From Lacihabitans sp. LS3-19 (GTDB lineage Bacteria > Bacteroidota > Bacteroidia > Cytophagales > Spirosomataceae), in the NCBI RefSeq assembly GCF_024343575.1, contig NZ_RJUA01000009.1, forward strand, positions 62,001 through 126,000: DNA of 64,000 bases, written 5' to 3'. Both the position numbers and the translations under genes were made by a program. The notes beneath the pieces are model-generated. The model did not search any database. It had not been told where the DNA came from and saw only the letters and a program-made list of their open reading frames with translations. Below are positions 41,997-51,010 of the stretch, one piece after another (position 1 is the first letter of the stretch; each line of letters begins with the position of its first letter).

Positions 41997-44989
41997 TTAC
42001 CCAATAAATTTAATTTTTGTTTTGCGATTTCAATAGTCTCTTTGTTGTCAGAATTTTCGATAATAGAATTCAGCGTGGCTTTTGCCATAAAAGTGTCATT
42101 TTTTCCAGCATAATTATCTGCAATTAATAAAAAGGCTTTTTCATACCAGTATACAAATTCTGAAAAGTCATTTGATAGCTCCTGGAGAGATTTTATAGAA
42201 GCATCATATTGTTTTTGTTTATAAAGCATATCTCCAATGAAATATTTTGCTTCTGCTCCAGAAACATCTTTGGCCATACTTATTACTGATTCAAACTCTG
42301 TTGTAGCCTGTTTGTATTCTTTTTTCTGCATTAAAGCTTTTCCTTTGTATAAAGTTGCCCTGTTAGTAGCTCCTAGGACTGTATTTCCACCTTCAGTAAT
42401 TATTTTATCCGCGTATTCAAGTGTTTTATCATAATTTCCTTTAAAATAATATGATTTTATTAATCCTTCTTGGGCTAAAACTACATCTCTTTGGTTTGAA
42501 GTAGAACTAGCAGCTTGAAGATAATTTTGAATGGCATCGTCAAAATTTTGTTGATCATAGTATATTACAGCAGACCTCATCGCTGATTTTGTTAAATATT
42601 CTACTTGATTACTCAAAACTATCTCATGATAATATTTTAATGCTTCTGTCTTATTATTTAATAAAAAATAAGATTCAGCTATCAAATAATTTGCCTCGCT
42701 AGCATTGGTGCTAGTCGGATAACTTTTCAAGAAGCTTTTGAAAGATTGAATTGCTTTTTCATATTTTTCAGCATAATATAGGTCTTTCGCAGAGTCAAAT
42801 TGTAGACTTTGGACAGAATTGCCACCTGGATTATTTACTTTATATTGCTCAGCTATTTCAAAAAAGTCTTCGCTCCTATTAGATGAGTTCAAAGATTCCC
42901 GAATTCCTAATAAAGCTTCTTCCGCATATTCCGTTTTTCCGAATTTATTTAAAATTATTTTATAATCTCCTATTGCTTTGTCGTGGTTTTGAAGATTTGA
43001 GAAGGATAAAGCTCTTTTTAACAAAACTTGAGGAACTAAAATACTATTAGGTTTTTTACGTAATAAGTCAGTGAAAATGGAAACTGCTGAAGCATAATTA
43101 CTTTTATCCATTTCTAGAACAGCATTTTGGAATAATGCGTCATCAATAAGTCTCGAAGAACTATAAGTTTTGGTGAACTTTTCAAAAATATCTTTCGATT
43201 CACCTTCTTTTCCTAAAAACTTTAAAGTTAAACCTTTTTGATAGAGAGCATAGTCTTTATCTGTTTTATTGGTTTGATATGCTAAATCATAATTTTTTAG
43301 GGCTAGGCTATAGTCTTTATTGGCTAAATTACAATCTGCTATACGTACTAATGCATCTTCATAATTCTGCGACAAGGATGCATCTCCTTTAGCTTTGGTT
43401 CTGAATTCTTCGAAAAAATTAAGTGCTTTTTTGTAGTCTTTCTGATTGTAAAATAAATATCCCAAACTATATAAACTTTTTAATCTTAAATTTTTGTCTG
43501 AAGAATTGAGGAGTTCGCGATATAAATCTTCTGTTCCAGGTTTTTCAAGCTGATAACTGGATTCTGCTTTCCAAAACTTTGCTTGTAAGGCAAGGTTAGA
43601 ATTTAAAGGCTTTGACAACGATTTATCAAAATATTTAATTGCATTTTCAAACTTTTCAAGGTTAAAATCCAAAACACCTTGGCTGAAACAAAGTTTTTGA
43701 TAAGCTTCTTCTATTTTAGTAGTTTTACGAGTGAGGCCCTCTATATAAGTTATGGCTGATATGTAATTGTTAGTTTCAAAAAGTATCTCGCTTAATAACT
43801 CATTGGTTTCGTCAATATATTTTCCGTCAGGATATGTTTTGATATAATTTTGTAAATCAGTGATTGCTTGCTGATTATTTCCTTTTTCTACCAAAACCTT
43901 AATGTAATTGTAAGTTGCTTCTTCTTGAATCGCTTTGTCAAAGCCTTGTTTTTTCGCAGCATCAAAAGCTGCCATAGCTGAATTTAAATCTCCAGATCTT
44001 AAAGATGCTATTCCAAGATAGTATGCGGATTGTTGTCCAAGTTCGGTATTGTTAGATGCTAAAGTTTTGAAGAGAACTGCTGATTTTTCATAGTTCTCAG
44101 TCTTGTATAAACTAAAAGCATGACGGAAAGTTACTTGGTCATCTGTGGTACCTCTTCTAAATCCCTTAAATTTTTCATAGTACGCCGCGGCTTTTTCAAA
44201 ACTATTGTTGAAAAAATGTACTTCAGCAGTTAACAAGCACAATTCATCTATTTTTCTACCATTGGGATTTGCAATAATAGGTTCCGTATAGTCAAGTAAT
44301 TCCTCATATTTTTTTTGTCTGTAAAGAATCTGTCCAATCCAGTTTGGAACTTCCATTTTGTATGGATTTACATTTTCTACACGCCTTAAATCTATTAAGG
44401 CAAGGTCATAGTTTTCGTTCTGGAAATTAATAACAGCAGCATAATAAGCAGCATTGAGAGCATTAGGAGCAACTGTTCCTTTTACATAATCAAATTCTTT
44501 TAAAGCGTTTTTAAAATCCTTTTTTTGATAATAAGCTAGTGCTAACTGATATCTAATCTCATAAGTATCTAGATTATCTTGTCTATTTTCTAGGGCTTTT
44601 TCAAAATATTTAATGGCTCCGTCATAATCACCTTTATCATAAAAACTCTTGGCTAAATCATTGAAAATCAATTTAGCTTTTGGATGTTCACTATTTTTAA
44701 CGACAAATCTCTCCACTTCTATGTCTGCATCTTTGGCTTGAGAGTATAAGGAAGCCAATGCTGAATAATATTCGGCGTTTGCGATATTAAATTTATTTGG
44801 ATTTAGTGATTTTTCTGAAAGCCCTACATAGGAATGAAACTCTTTTCTAGCCGCAGCGTAAGCTTTTTTTTCGAAAAGCTCTACACCATTATTATAATGA
44901 GCTTCTAGTTGCGTGTAGCTAAGAGTATTTTGGGCTGTAAGAAATCGAGCTGTAAAACAGAAGAATATTATCAGGAATTTGATTTTCAT
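41993..44989 (-). CDS. Large periplasmic TPR-repeat protein
   Basis: 998 aa: a signal peptide (MKIKFLIIFFCFTARFLTA, then Gln) and about 25 TPR units from end to end. Examples: HYNNGVELFEKKAYAAARKE near residue 30, SFYDKGDYDGAIKYFEKALE near 115-135, KYFIGDMLYKQKQYDASIKS near 915. It resembles long YbgF/CpoB-like TPR proteins of Bacteroidota. It is the first gene of the six-gene operon running down to trmB and overlaps the barrel gene by four bases, so the two products are probably made in fixed ratio. A TPR superhelix of this size would suit a scaffold for the barrel and SPOR proteins. Confidence 0.85.
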   Translation of the reverse strand: MKIKFLIIFFCFTARFLTAQNTLSYTQLEAHYNNGVELFEKKAYAAARKEFHSYVGLSEKSLNPNKFNIANAEYYSALASLYSQAKDADIEVERFVVKNSEHPKAKLIFNDLAKSFYDKGDYDGAIKYFEKALENRQDNLDTYEIRYQLALAYYQKKDFKNALKEFDYVKGTVAPNALNAAYYAAVINFQNENYDLALIDLRRVENVNPYKMEVPNWIGQILYRQKKYEELLDYTEPIIANPNGRKIDELCLLTAEVHFFNNSFEKAAAYYEKFKGFRRGTTDDQVTFRHAFSLYKTENYEKSAVLFKTLASNNTELGQQSAYYLGIASLRSGDLNSAMAAFDAAKKQGFDKAIQEEATYNYIKVLVEKGNNQQAITDLQNYIKTYPDGKYIDETNELLSEILFETNNYISAITYIEGLTRKTTKIEEAYQKLCFSQGVLDFNLEKFENAIKYFDKSLSKPLNSNLALQAKFWKAESSYQLEKPGTEDLYRELLNSSDKNLRLKSLYSLGYLFYNQKDYKKALNFFEEFRTKAKGDASLSQNYEDALVRIADCNLANKDYSLALKNYDLAYQTNKTDKDYALYQKGLTLKFLGKEGESKDIFEKFTKTYSSSRLIDDALFQNAVLEMDKSNYASAVSIFTDLLRKKPNSILVPQVLLKRALSFSNLQNHDKAIGDYKIILNKFGKTEYAEEALLGIRESLNSSNRSEDFFEIAEQYKVNNPGGNSVQSLQFDSAKDLYYAEKYEKAIQSFKSFLKSYPTSTNASEANYLIAESYFLLNNKTEALKYYHEIVLSNQVEYLTKSAMRSAVIYYDQQNFDDAIQNYLQAASSTSNQRDVVLAQEGLIKSYYFKGNYDKTLEYADKIITEGGNTVLGATNRATLYKGKALMQKKEYKQATTEFESVISMAKDVSGAEAKYFIGDMLYKQKQYDASIKSLQELSNDFSEFVYWYEKAFLLIADNYAGKNDTFMAKATLNSIIENSDNKETIEIAKQKLNLLGK

Positions 44990-45115
44990 AAGGGATTTTA
45001 CTAGTAAAATTTTTCAAATTTAGGAAATAGTTCGCTTTTTTTATCACAAAACCACTTCTAAATCACTTATTAATACTTTTTTTTCGAACAAAACGTCTAA
45101 AAAAATTAAAAATTG

Positions 45116-45123
45116 TAGATTTG
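45116..45123 (+). promoter_or_regulatory. -7 element (TAGATTTG) of the M61 peptidase gene
   Basis: Exact TAnnTTTG match, 24 bases before the ATG at 45147; predicted leader about 18 bases. Confidence 0.5.
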
Positions 45124-45146
45124 CATAAAATCAAAACTTTTTAAAG

Positions 45147-46964
45147 ATGAAATCAACAAATCGGGCTATTTTACTCTTATTATTGATTCTTGGATTCAAT
45201 TCTTGTACTGTAGCGAATGTAAAAAGACAAATGGAAAACCAAGTATTATCTTATGAACTAAGCATGCCTCAGCCTACAACGCACTATTTTGAGGTGAAAA
45301 TGAAACTTGATCTTAATCAAACAAAAGAAATCTCAGAGAATTATGTAGATTTTAAAATGGCTGCTTGGACACCAGGGTCATACTTAATTAGAGAATATGC
45401 TAAAAACGTCGAAGGTTTTTCAGCAAAATCTGAAAATGGTGCATTAGAATTACAAAAGGTCTCAAAAAATACTTGGAGAGTTTTTACAAAAGGCAACCAA
45501 CATATAGAAGTAAACTATCGTGTTTATGCTTATGAATTAACGGTAAGGACTTCACATTTAGACGACTCGCATGGATATGCAAATGGAGCTTGTGTATTTA
45601 TGTTTGTTCCGCAATTGATGAAAACAAAAAGCATTCTTAAAGTAATTCCTCACGAGACTTTTGAAAAAGTTTCTGTTGCATTACCTGAGATTGCTAAGAA
45701 TACATTTGAAGTTGAAGACTTTGATACTTTGGTTGATAGTCCTATCGAGATAGGAAATCAAGATATTATTGAATTTGAGACAATGGGTGTTAAGCATACT
45801 ATTGCCAATTATTCATTACAAAAGTTGAATTATGATAAAAAAGAATTGGTAGCAGATTATAAAAAAGTGGTTGAAGCTAGTGCAAGTGTAATTGGTGGAC
45901 CTCATCCTTGTAAAAACTACCTTTTTATAGTCCACCATTTGCCTGGGATAGGTGGTGGATTGGAACATTTAAATTCCACAACTTGCCAAACTAGCCCACA
46001 AGCATATGACAGCAGAGATAGATACATTGGGTTTCTCGGTTTGATTGCCCATGAATATTTTCATTTATGGAATGTAAAAAGACTGAGACCAGTAGCTTTG
46101 GGGCCGTTTGATTATGAAAACGAAAACTACACAAATATGCTTTGGGTGTCTGAAGGGTTTACTTCTTTTTATCAGAATGATATCCTTAGGAGAGCTGGTC
46201 TAATAGATGAAACTAAAATGTTTAGTCAAATAGCCTACGGAATAGCGAGTATAGAAAATAGCTTTGGAAATAAAGTGCAGTCGGTTACCGAATCTTCCTG
46301 GGATGCATGGATTAAATATTATAGACCAAACGAAAATTCTAATAATTCTACTGTTTCCTATTATACTAAAGGTGGGGTTTTAGCAAATGTTTTAAATATG
46401 ATAATTATTGGTGAAACCAAAGGTGAAAAGTCCTTAGATGATGTTTTGAGGTTATTGTACAAAGAAAAATATTTAGCTTCAAATGTTGGATTCTCAGATG
46501 CAGAATTTAAATCAGCTTGTGAGCAAATAGCTGGAAAAGACCTTAGCGAGCTGTTTGAAAACAAAATTTACGGTACCCAGACACTTGACTATGCCCAATA
46601 CTTTAATAATGTAGATGCTGATATAACAATTGAGCCTTCTACGCCTAATACTCCATGGGTTGGCATAACGGTTAGGAATAAGATTGTTACTCGTGTAGAC
46701 AGAGGTTCTGGAGCTTATGATTTCGGAATAAATGTAAATGACGAAATATTAAAAGTGGATGGGAAGACTTTTTATGAAATTGAAGATTTTACAAAAAACA
46801 AGGAAGTTGGCAAGACTATTAAAGTTGAAGTTAAAAGAAGTGGGGTGATAAAAGAATATAATATTCCACTAAGAGAAAACCCTACTCAAAGGGTTTCAAT
46901 TAGATCAAGGAAATCTGATGATCCATTAGCTATAAAGAAATATTCAAAGTGGATGCATTTATAA
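45147..46964 (+). CDS. M61-family aminopeptidase lipoprotein with PDZ domain
   Basis: 605 aa. A type II signal peptide ends in the lipobox LGFNSC (Cys20). An N-terminal beta domain (about 35-245) precedes a thermolysin-like catalytic domain with the zinc motif HEYFH (302-306), and WVSEGFTSFYQND supplies the third-ligand Glu. A C-terminal PDZ domain (about 500-590: TPWVGITVRNKIVTRVDRGS) follows. M61 enzymes (glycyl aminopeptidase type) cleave N-terminal Gly or Ala. It is anchored at the outer or inner membrane by lipid; one gene, own promoter and terminator. Confidence 0.92.
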   Translation: MKSTNRAILLLLLILGFNSCTVANVKRQMENQVLSYELSMPQPTTHYFEVKMKLDLNQTKEISENYVDFKMAAWTPGSYLIREYAKNVEGFSAKSENGALELQKVSKNTWRVFTKGNQHIEVNYRVYAYELTVRTSHLDDSHGYANGACVFMFVPQLMKTKSILKVIPHETFEKVSVALPEIAKNTFEVEDFDTLVDSPIEIGNQDIIEFETMGVKHTIANYSLQKLNYDKKELVADYKKVVEASASVIGGPHPCKNYLFIVHHLPGIGGGLEHLNSTTCQTSPQAYDSRDRYIGFLGLIAHEYFHLWNVKRLRPVALGPFDYENENYTNMLWVSEGFTSFYQNDILRRAGLIDETKMFSQIAYGIASIENSFGNKVQSVTESSWDAWIKYYRPNENSNNSTVSYYTKGGVLANVLNMIIIGETKGEKSLDDVLRLLYKEKYLASNVGFSDAEFKSACEQIAGKDLSELFENKIYGTQTLDYAQYFNNVDADITIEPSTPNTPWVGITVRNKIVTRVDRGSGAYDFGINVNDEILKVDGKTFYEIEDFTKNKEVGKTIKVEVKRSGVIKEYNIPLRENPTQRVSIRSRKSDDPLAIKKYSKWMHL

Positions 46965-46968
46965 AAAT

Positions 46969-46997
46969 AAAAGAGCCAGATCAAATCTGGCTCTTTT
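46969..46997. terminator. Bidirectional terminator of the M61 gene and dapB
   Basis: Perfect 12-base arms AAAAGAGCCAGA/TCTGGCTCTTTT with a TCAAA loop. It sits between convergent stops at 46964 and 47001. Confidence 0.85.
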
Positions 46998-47000
46998 CAT

Positions 47001-47714
47001 TTAATTCAAAAGGTCTTTCATGTTATATACCCCAACTTTATCCTGAAGCCATTCTGCTGCGATTACTGCACCCAAAGCAAAACCCATTCTAGTATATGCA
47101 ATATGTTTAATTTCAATTTCGTCTATTTCTGAAATATACTTTACAGTGTGCGTACCAGGTACTTTTCCCTCTCTTGAAGACCAAATTCCGATTTCTTGTT
47201 TATCGGGGATTTGATTATTTACCCATTTGGTTTTATTAGAATTGTTTTCCATTATGCCTTCAGCTACCGTAATAGCTGTTCCACTTGGAGCATCAAGTTT
47301 TTCTGTGTGGTGTATTTCACTTGTAAATATTTCATACTGACTTTGCGGAGCCATTAATTTGGCAAGCATTTCATTGAGTTTAAAAAATAAATTGACACCA
47401 ATGCTATAATTGCTCGCATAAAAAAAAGCTGCAGAGTTTAAAGAACATAACTGCTCAATTTCTTTTCTATAATCTAACCAACCTGTGGTGCCACAAACGG
47501 TTTTTAACCCGTTTTTCATACAATATTCAAGATTTGAATAAGCAGAATGTGGTGAACTAAATTCTATAACTACATCTACATTCGTAGGATTTATATTTTC
47601 TCTATCTTGAATATTATTCAAATCGATTTTGAAAACCACTTCGTGGCCTCTTTCTGTAGCTATTTTCTCAATAGCTTTTCCCATTTTTCCGTATCCTAAA
47701 AGTGCAATTTTCAT
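47001..47714 (-). CDS. dapB: 4-hydroxy-tetrahydrodipicolinate reductase DapB
   Basis: 237 aa. It reduces hydroxy-tetrahydrodipicolinate in lysine/diaminopimelate synthesis. The Rossmann start is ALLGYGKMGKAIEKIA (3-18); SSPHSA and the substrate motif IHHTEKLDAPSGTA are present, with the catalytic His pair and Lys. It is last in parA-parB-DUF5683-dapB, an order common in Bacteroidota, and lies seven bases after the DUF5683 gene. Confidence 0.96.
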   Translation of the reverse strand: MKIALLGYGKMGKAIEKIATERGHEVVFKIDLNNIQDRENINPTNVDVVIEFSSPHSAYSNLEYCMKNGLKTVCGTTGWLDYRKEIEQLCSLNSAAFFYASNYSIGVNLFFKLNEMLAKLMAPQSQYEIFTSEIHHTEKLDAPSGTAITVAEGIMENNSNKTKWVNNQIPDKQEIGIWSSREGKVPGTHTVKYISEIDEIEIKHIAYTRMGFALGAVIAAEWLQDKVGVYNMKDLLN

Positions 47715-47720
47715 TACTTT

Positions 47721-48413
47721 CTAAAAATTTAAAGCCAATTTTATTCCTAAAGCTTGATTGTTGTTCAAAGATGTATTTAATAGACTGGGCGATATTTTAA
47801 ATGAAATATCATTAGATACATCGAAAGTTTTTAAATGTGCGGAAACGTTTGCTTCTATTGCGAAAAGTAACCAACCTAAGCCAAGTCCTACAAAGCTCAA
47901 TTGTTTATATCTTCTATATTGATTTGCAGCTGTGGTGATAAGCGTTATAGAATAGGGTCCTCCTCCATCAATTTCTCTTTCTGTAAGGCCTTGAAGCTGC
48001 ATTTCGACTACATAATCCTTGTATTTATGATAAAGATTGTTGTTGAATGAAATAAAGTATACGCCAACTCCAGCCGAGCCATAAATTAGCGGTAATTTTA
48101 AATAATTTTTATTTGTCATTTGTCCCCAGCCTGGCAAAATCATTGATCTCACAAAAGCTATTTTGGGTACTTCATTTGGTTTAAGGCTGTCAATCCCAAA
48201 AGTTTTTCTAAATGTAAATTTTGAATTTTTTCCAAATGACTTAAGCTTTGCTCCTCTTGTTGTATCAAACGGCGTACTTTTTTTTGTTGCACTATCGAGT
48301 TTTGACAGATTCTGTTTTATGTTTTCCATACGCAAGCTGTCATTCTGTCCAAAAACTGAATGAATTAATCCAAAAAGGAAAAATGAAAAATATGTGAGAA
48401 TTCGATTAGTCAA
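47721..48413 (-). CDS. DUF5683 domain protein
   Basis: 230 aa. A signal peptide (TYFSFFLFGLIHSVFG, then Gln) precedes a Ser/Thr/Lys-rich spacer and then the DUF5683 core: RSMILPGWGQMTNKNYLKLP (about 107-126), two hydrophobic segments, and QYRRYKQLSF. The family is Bacteroidota-specific, with no assigned function, and regularly sits between parB and dapB or lepB, as here. The protein probably lies in the inner membrane or periplasm. Gaps are 8 bases to parB and 6 to dapB. Confidence 0.8.
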   Translation of the reverse strand: MTNRILTYFSFFLFGLIHSVFGQNDSLRMENIKQNLSKLDSATKKSTPFDTTRGAKLKSFGKNSKFTFRKTFGIDSLKPNEVPKIAFVRSMILPGWGQMTNKNYLKLPLIYGSAGVGVYFISFNNNLYHKYKDYVVEMQLQGLTEREIDGGGPYSITLITTAANQYRRYKQLSFVGLGLGWLLFAIEANVSAHLKTFDVSNDISFKISPSLLNTSLNNNQALGIKLALNF

Positions 48414-48421
48414 AATGAGGT

Positions 48422-49300
48422 TTATTTTTTTAGTTTTTCTAAAATTTCATCCAATTCTTCTTTGGAAGCAAACGGAATCTTGATTTCACCTTTTGATTTT
48501 GAATCAGCTAAAACGGCCACTTTTCGACTAAATAATTGAGAAAGTTTAATTTGTAATTCTTCCAAAACCACTTTTGGGTTACTTTGAGATTTTGGACTTG
48601 AATTAGTTTTCGGTTTTAAATCTGCATTTAAAGCTCTTACCAATTCTTCTACTTTTCTTACTGAAAGCTCTTTGTTTACAATCTCCTGGTAAGTTTTTAA
48701 AAGTATATTTTCATCTTCAATACCTAAAAGTGCACGAGCGTGTCCCATACTAAGTTTTTTCTCAGCTAATCCAGTTTGAATAATTGTAGGTAGATTTAAT
48801 AACCTTAAGTAATTATTCACAGTTGATCTATCTTTACCAACTCTTGAGCCTAGTTCTTCTTGCTTAATATTGCATTCTTGCAAAAGTCTTTGATAGGCAA
48901 TTGCAACTTCCATTGGGTTTAAGTTTTCCCTTTGGATATTCTCAATAAGGCCCATTTCGAGCATTTGTTGCTCGGTGGCCTCTCGTACATAAGCAGGTAT
49001 TTTGGATAAACCAGCTAACTTAGATGCTTGTAATCTCCTTTCGCCAGATATAAGTTGGTAACCATTGGCTATTTTGCGAACTGTAATTGGTTGAATAATT
49101 CCTTGGACTTGGATAGACTCTTTTAATTCATTTAACGAAGTGGAATCAAAATTTGACCTAGGCTGAAATGGATTGGTCTCAATATTATCAATTGCAATTT
49201 CATAAGCATCAACATTGTTTTCTATTTGCTCCTCAGCTTGTTTTTCAGGTAAAAGTGCACCCAAGCCACGTCCCAAACCCATTCTTTTTTTATTTATCAT
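48422..49300 (-). CDS. parB: Chromosome-partitioning protein ParB
   Basis: 292 aa. ParB binds parS sites, spreads as a CTP-dependent clamp and directs origin segregation with ParA and SMC. The N-terminal GLGRGLGALLPEK is a common ParA-contact tail; NPFQPRSNFD and GERRLQASKLAG are the clamp/CTPase boxes, with the CTP-binding GERR intact. The HTH is KQEELGSRVGKDRSTVNNYL, and a C-terminal dimerisation segment follows. It looks normal throughout, in contrast to its partner parA, whose gene overlaps it by four bases. Confidence 0.95.
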   Translation of the reverse strand: MINKKRMGLGRGLGALLPEKQAEEQIENNVDAYEIAIDNIETNPFQPRSNFDSTSLNELKESIQVQGIIQPITVRKIANGYQLISGERRLQASKLAGLSKIPAYVREATEQQMLEMGLIENIQRENLNPMEVAIAYQRLLQECNIKQEELGSRVGKDRSTVNNYLRLLNLPTIIQTGLAEKKLSMGHARALLGIEDENILLKTYQEIVNKELSVRKVEELVRALNADLKPKTNSSPKSQSNPKVVLEELQIKLSQLFSRKVAVLADSKSKGEIKIPFASKEELDEILEKLKK

Positions 49301-49959
49301 TTTTTTAATTCGTTGGCTAATTTTAAGTAATCTGCATATCCAATATTAGGAATAAAATGGTTTAAATTTTCAATAGTGAATTTAGGAAGCCCTAAATAAT
49401 AATTTCTTGCTATGATAGTTTCTAATACCATTCCTTCAAAGTTTTCTCTTATAAATTCAATAAATTTTGGCATCAATTGATTGTCTTTATTGAATTTCGT
49501 TAAAAGGATTCCTTCAATTTTTAGATTTTCAATTTCAATTATTTTTTCTATAGTTTTGTCTAACTCATCTATTCCATAATACTCACATTCAACTGGGATT
49601 ATTATAGAATTTAGTTTTTTTAAGATATCAGAATTAAAACTTGAGTCATAAGACGGGAAATCAACAAAAATGTAATCATATTCTTGGTCAAAATTTTCAA
49701 ATTCAGAGTCAAGGTTTGCTGTATTTTCGTTAATTTTTAAATATTTCCAACTGGATTGTGAAATCTTAACCGTTTTTATATCGCTTTTTAAGTTTTCAGG
49801 ATGTTCAAAGCCTAATAAAACCTCAAAATTTTTATCAGAATTTAGGTCTAAAACTAATACATTGGTTCCTAACGTTGCAAAACTTTCAGCTAAAAAAGCT
49901 GTGGAAATGGTTTTACCACATTTTTTGGTTAAACTATATAATCCGATTTTTTTTGCCAT
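49297..49959 (-). CDS. parA: ParA/Soj-family ATPase with degraded nucleotide motifs
   Basis: 220 aa, shorter than the usual ~255 aa chromosomal ParA. It is recognisable as ParA by the pattern IIIPVECEYYGIDEL (canonical VIIPVQCEYYALEGL), GILLTKFN and its overlap with parB. But the deviant Walker A KGGVGKT is TKKCGKT (11-17): signature Lys and both Gly are lost, while Gly15, Lys16 and Thr17 stay. The switch DxDPQ is DLNSD (37-41), and the Walker B area is FVDFPSYDS in place of a CPPS-type loop. DNA binding and ATP cycling may be altered. It heads the parA-parB-DUF5683-dapB operon. Confidence 0.85.
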   Translation of the reverse strand: MAKKIGLYSLTKKCGKTISTAFLAESFATLGTNVLVLDLNSDKNFEVLLGFEHPENLKSDIKTVKISQSSWKYLKINENTANLDSEFENFDQEYDYIFVDFPSYDSSFNSDILKKLNSIIIPVECEYYGIDELDKTIEKIIEIENLKIEGILLTKFNKDNQLMPKFIEFIRENFEGMVLETIIARNYYLGLPKFTIENLNHFIPNIGYADYLKLANELKK

Positions 49960-50026
49960 CTTTAAAAATAATCACAAATTTGGTTCAAATCTTTGCAATC
50001 AGCAAATCTTAGTTTGAAGTTTTATC

Positions 50027-50056
50027 AAAAAAAAGAGGTTCAATTTGAACCTCTTT
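50027..50056 (-). terminator. Terminator of rpoD
   Basis: AAAGAGGTTCAA/TTGAACCTCTTT stem (50032-50056) with a run of U in minus-strand RNA, just after the rpoD stop. Confidence 0.8.
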
Positions 50057-50062
50057 CATTTA

Positions 50063-50926
50063 TTATCCTAAATATGCTTTCAAAGCTTTACTTCTGGAGG
50101 TTTGTCTGAGGCGTCTTATAGCCTTTTCTTTTATTTGTCTAACTCTTTCTCTAGTAAGGTTAAACTTCTCACCTATTTCCTCTAGTGTCATTGCTTGTTC
50201 GCCATTCAATCCAAAGTAGAACATAATGACTTCCGCTTCTCTTTGTGTAAGTGTTGACAATGCTCTCAAGACTTCACGTCTTAAGGAATCATTCATCAAT
50301 TCTTGATCTGGTCTTATTTCAGTATCATTTTCTAATACATCCAAAAGGCTGTTTTCTTCACCTTGAACAAACGGAGCATCCACCGATACGTGTCTACCTG
50401 AGATTTTCATAGTATCCACAACTTCATTTGCAGAAATTTCAAGAACTTCAGCCAATTCCTCAGGGGATGGTTCTCTTTCAAACTTTTGCTCAAGTTCTGA
50501 GAAAGTCTTAGAGATTTTGTTTAATGAACCAACTCTGTTCAAAGGCAATCTTACAATTCTTGATTGTTCAGCCAAAGCTTGAAGGATACTTTGACGAATC
50601 CACCAAACTGCATAAGATATAAATTTAAATCCTCTTGTCTCGTCAAATCTTTGAGCAGCTTTTATCAAACCCAAATTTCCTTCGTTTATTAGATCACCCA
50701 AAGAAAGTCCTTGGTTTTGGTATTGTTTTGCTACAGATACCACAAATCTCAAGTTTGCTTTTGTCAATCTCTCCAAAGATAGCTGATCTCCATCTCTGAT
50801 TTTCTGAGCTAAGATAACCTCTTCATCGGGAGTTAAAAGGTCTACTTTACCGATTTCCTGAAGATATTTATCAAGAGATTGACTCTCTCTGTTGGTGATT
50901 TGTTTACTTATTTTAAGCTGTCTCAT
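50063..50926 (-). CDS. rpoD: Primary RNA polymerase sigma factor RpoD/SigA
   Basis: 287 aa, the short primary sigma typical of Bacteroidota, lacking the long region 1.1 and non-conserved insert of E. coli sigma-70. Region 1.2 is [20 protein letters not shown] (17-36); region 2 has [19 protein letters not shown] and [15 protein letters not shown]; region 4 ends [19 protein letters not shown]. It would read the TAnnTTTG promoters seen all over this window. It is a single-gene unit with a terminator. Confidence 0.97.
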   Translation of the reverse strand: MRQLKISKQITNRESQSLDKYLQEIGKVDLLTPDEEVILAQKIRDGDQLSLERLTKANLRFVVSVAKQYQNQGLSLGDLINEGNLGLIKAAQRFDETRGFKFISYAVWWIRQSILQALAEQSRIVRLPLNRVGSLNKISKTFSELEQKFEREPSPEELAEVLEISANEVVDTMKISGRHVSVDAPFVQGEENSLLDVLENDTEIRPDQELMNDSLRREVLRALSTLTQREAEVIMFYFGLNGEQAMTLEEIGEKFNLTRERVRQIKEKAIRRLRQTSRSKALKAYLG

Positions 50927-51010
50927 TTTCTGAAATAAAATTATATTTTAAATGATAGTCTAATCTTAGACGTTGTTTCCTGACTACAAGTAACAACAAA
51001 CAATTCTTTA

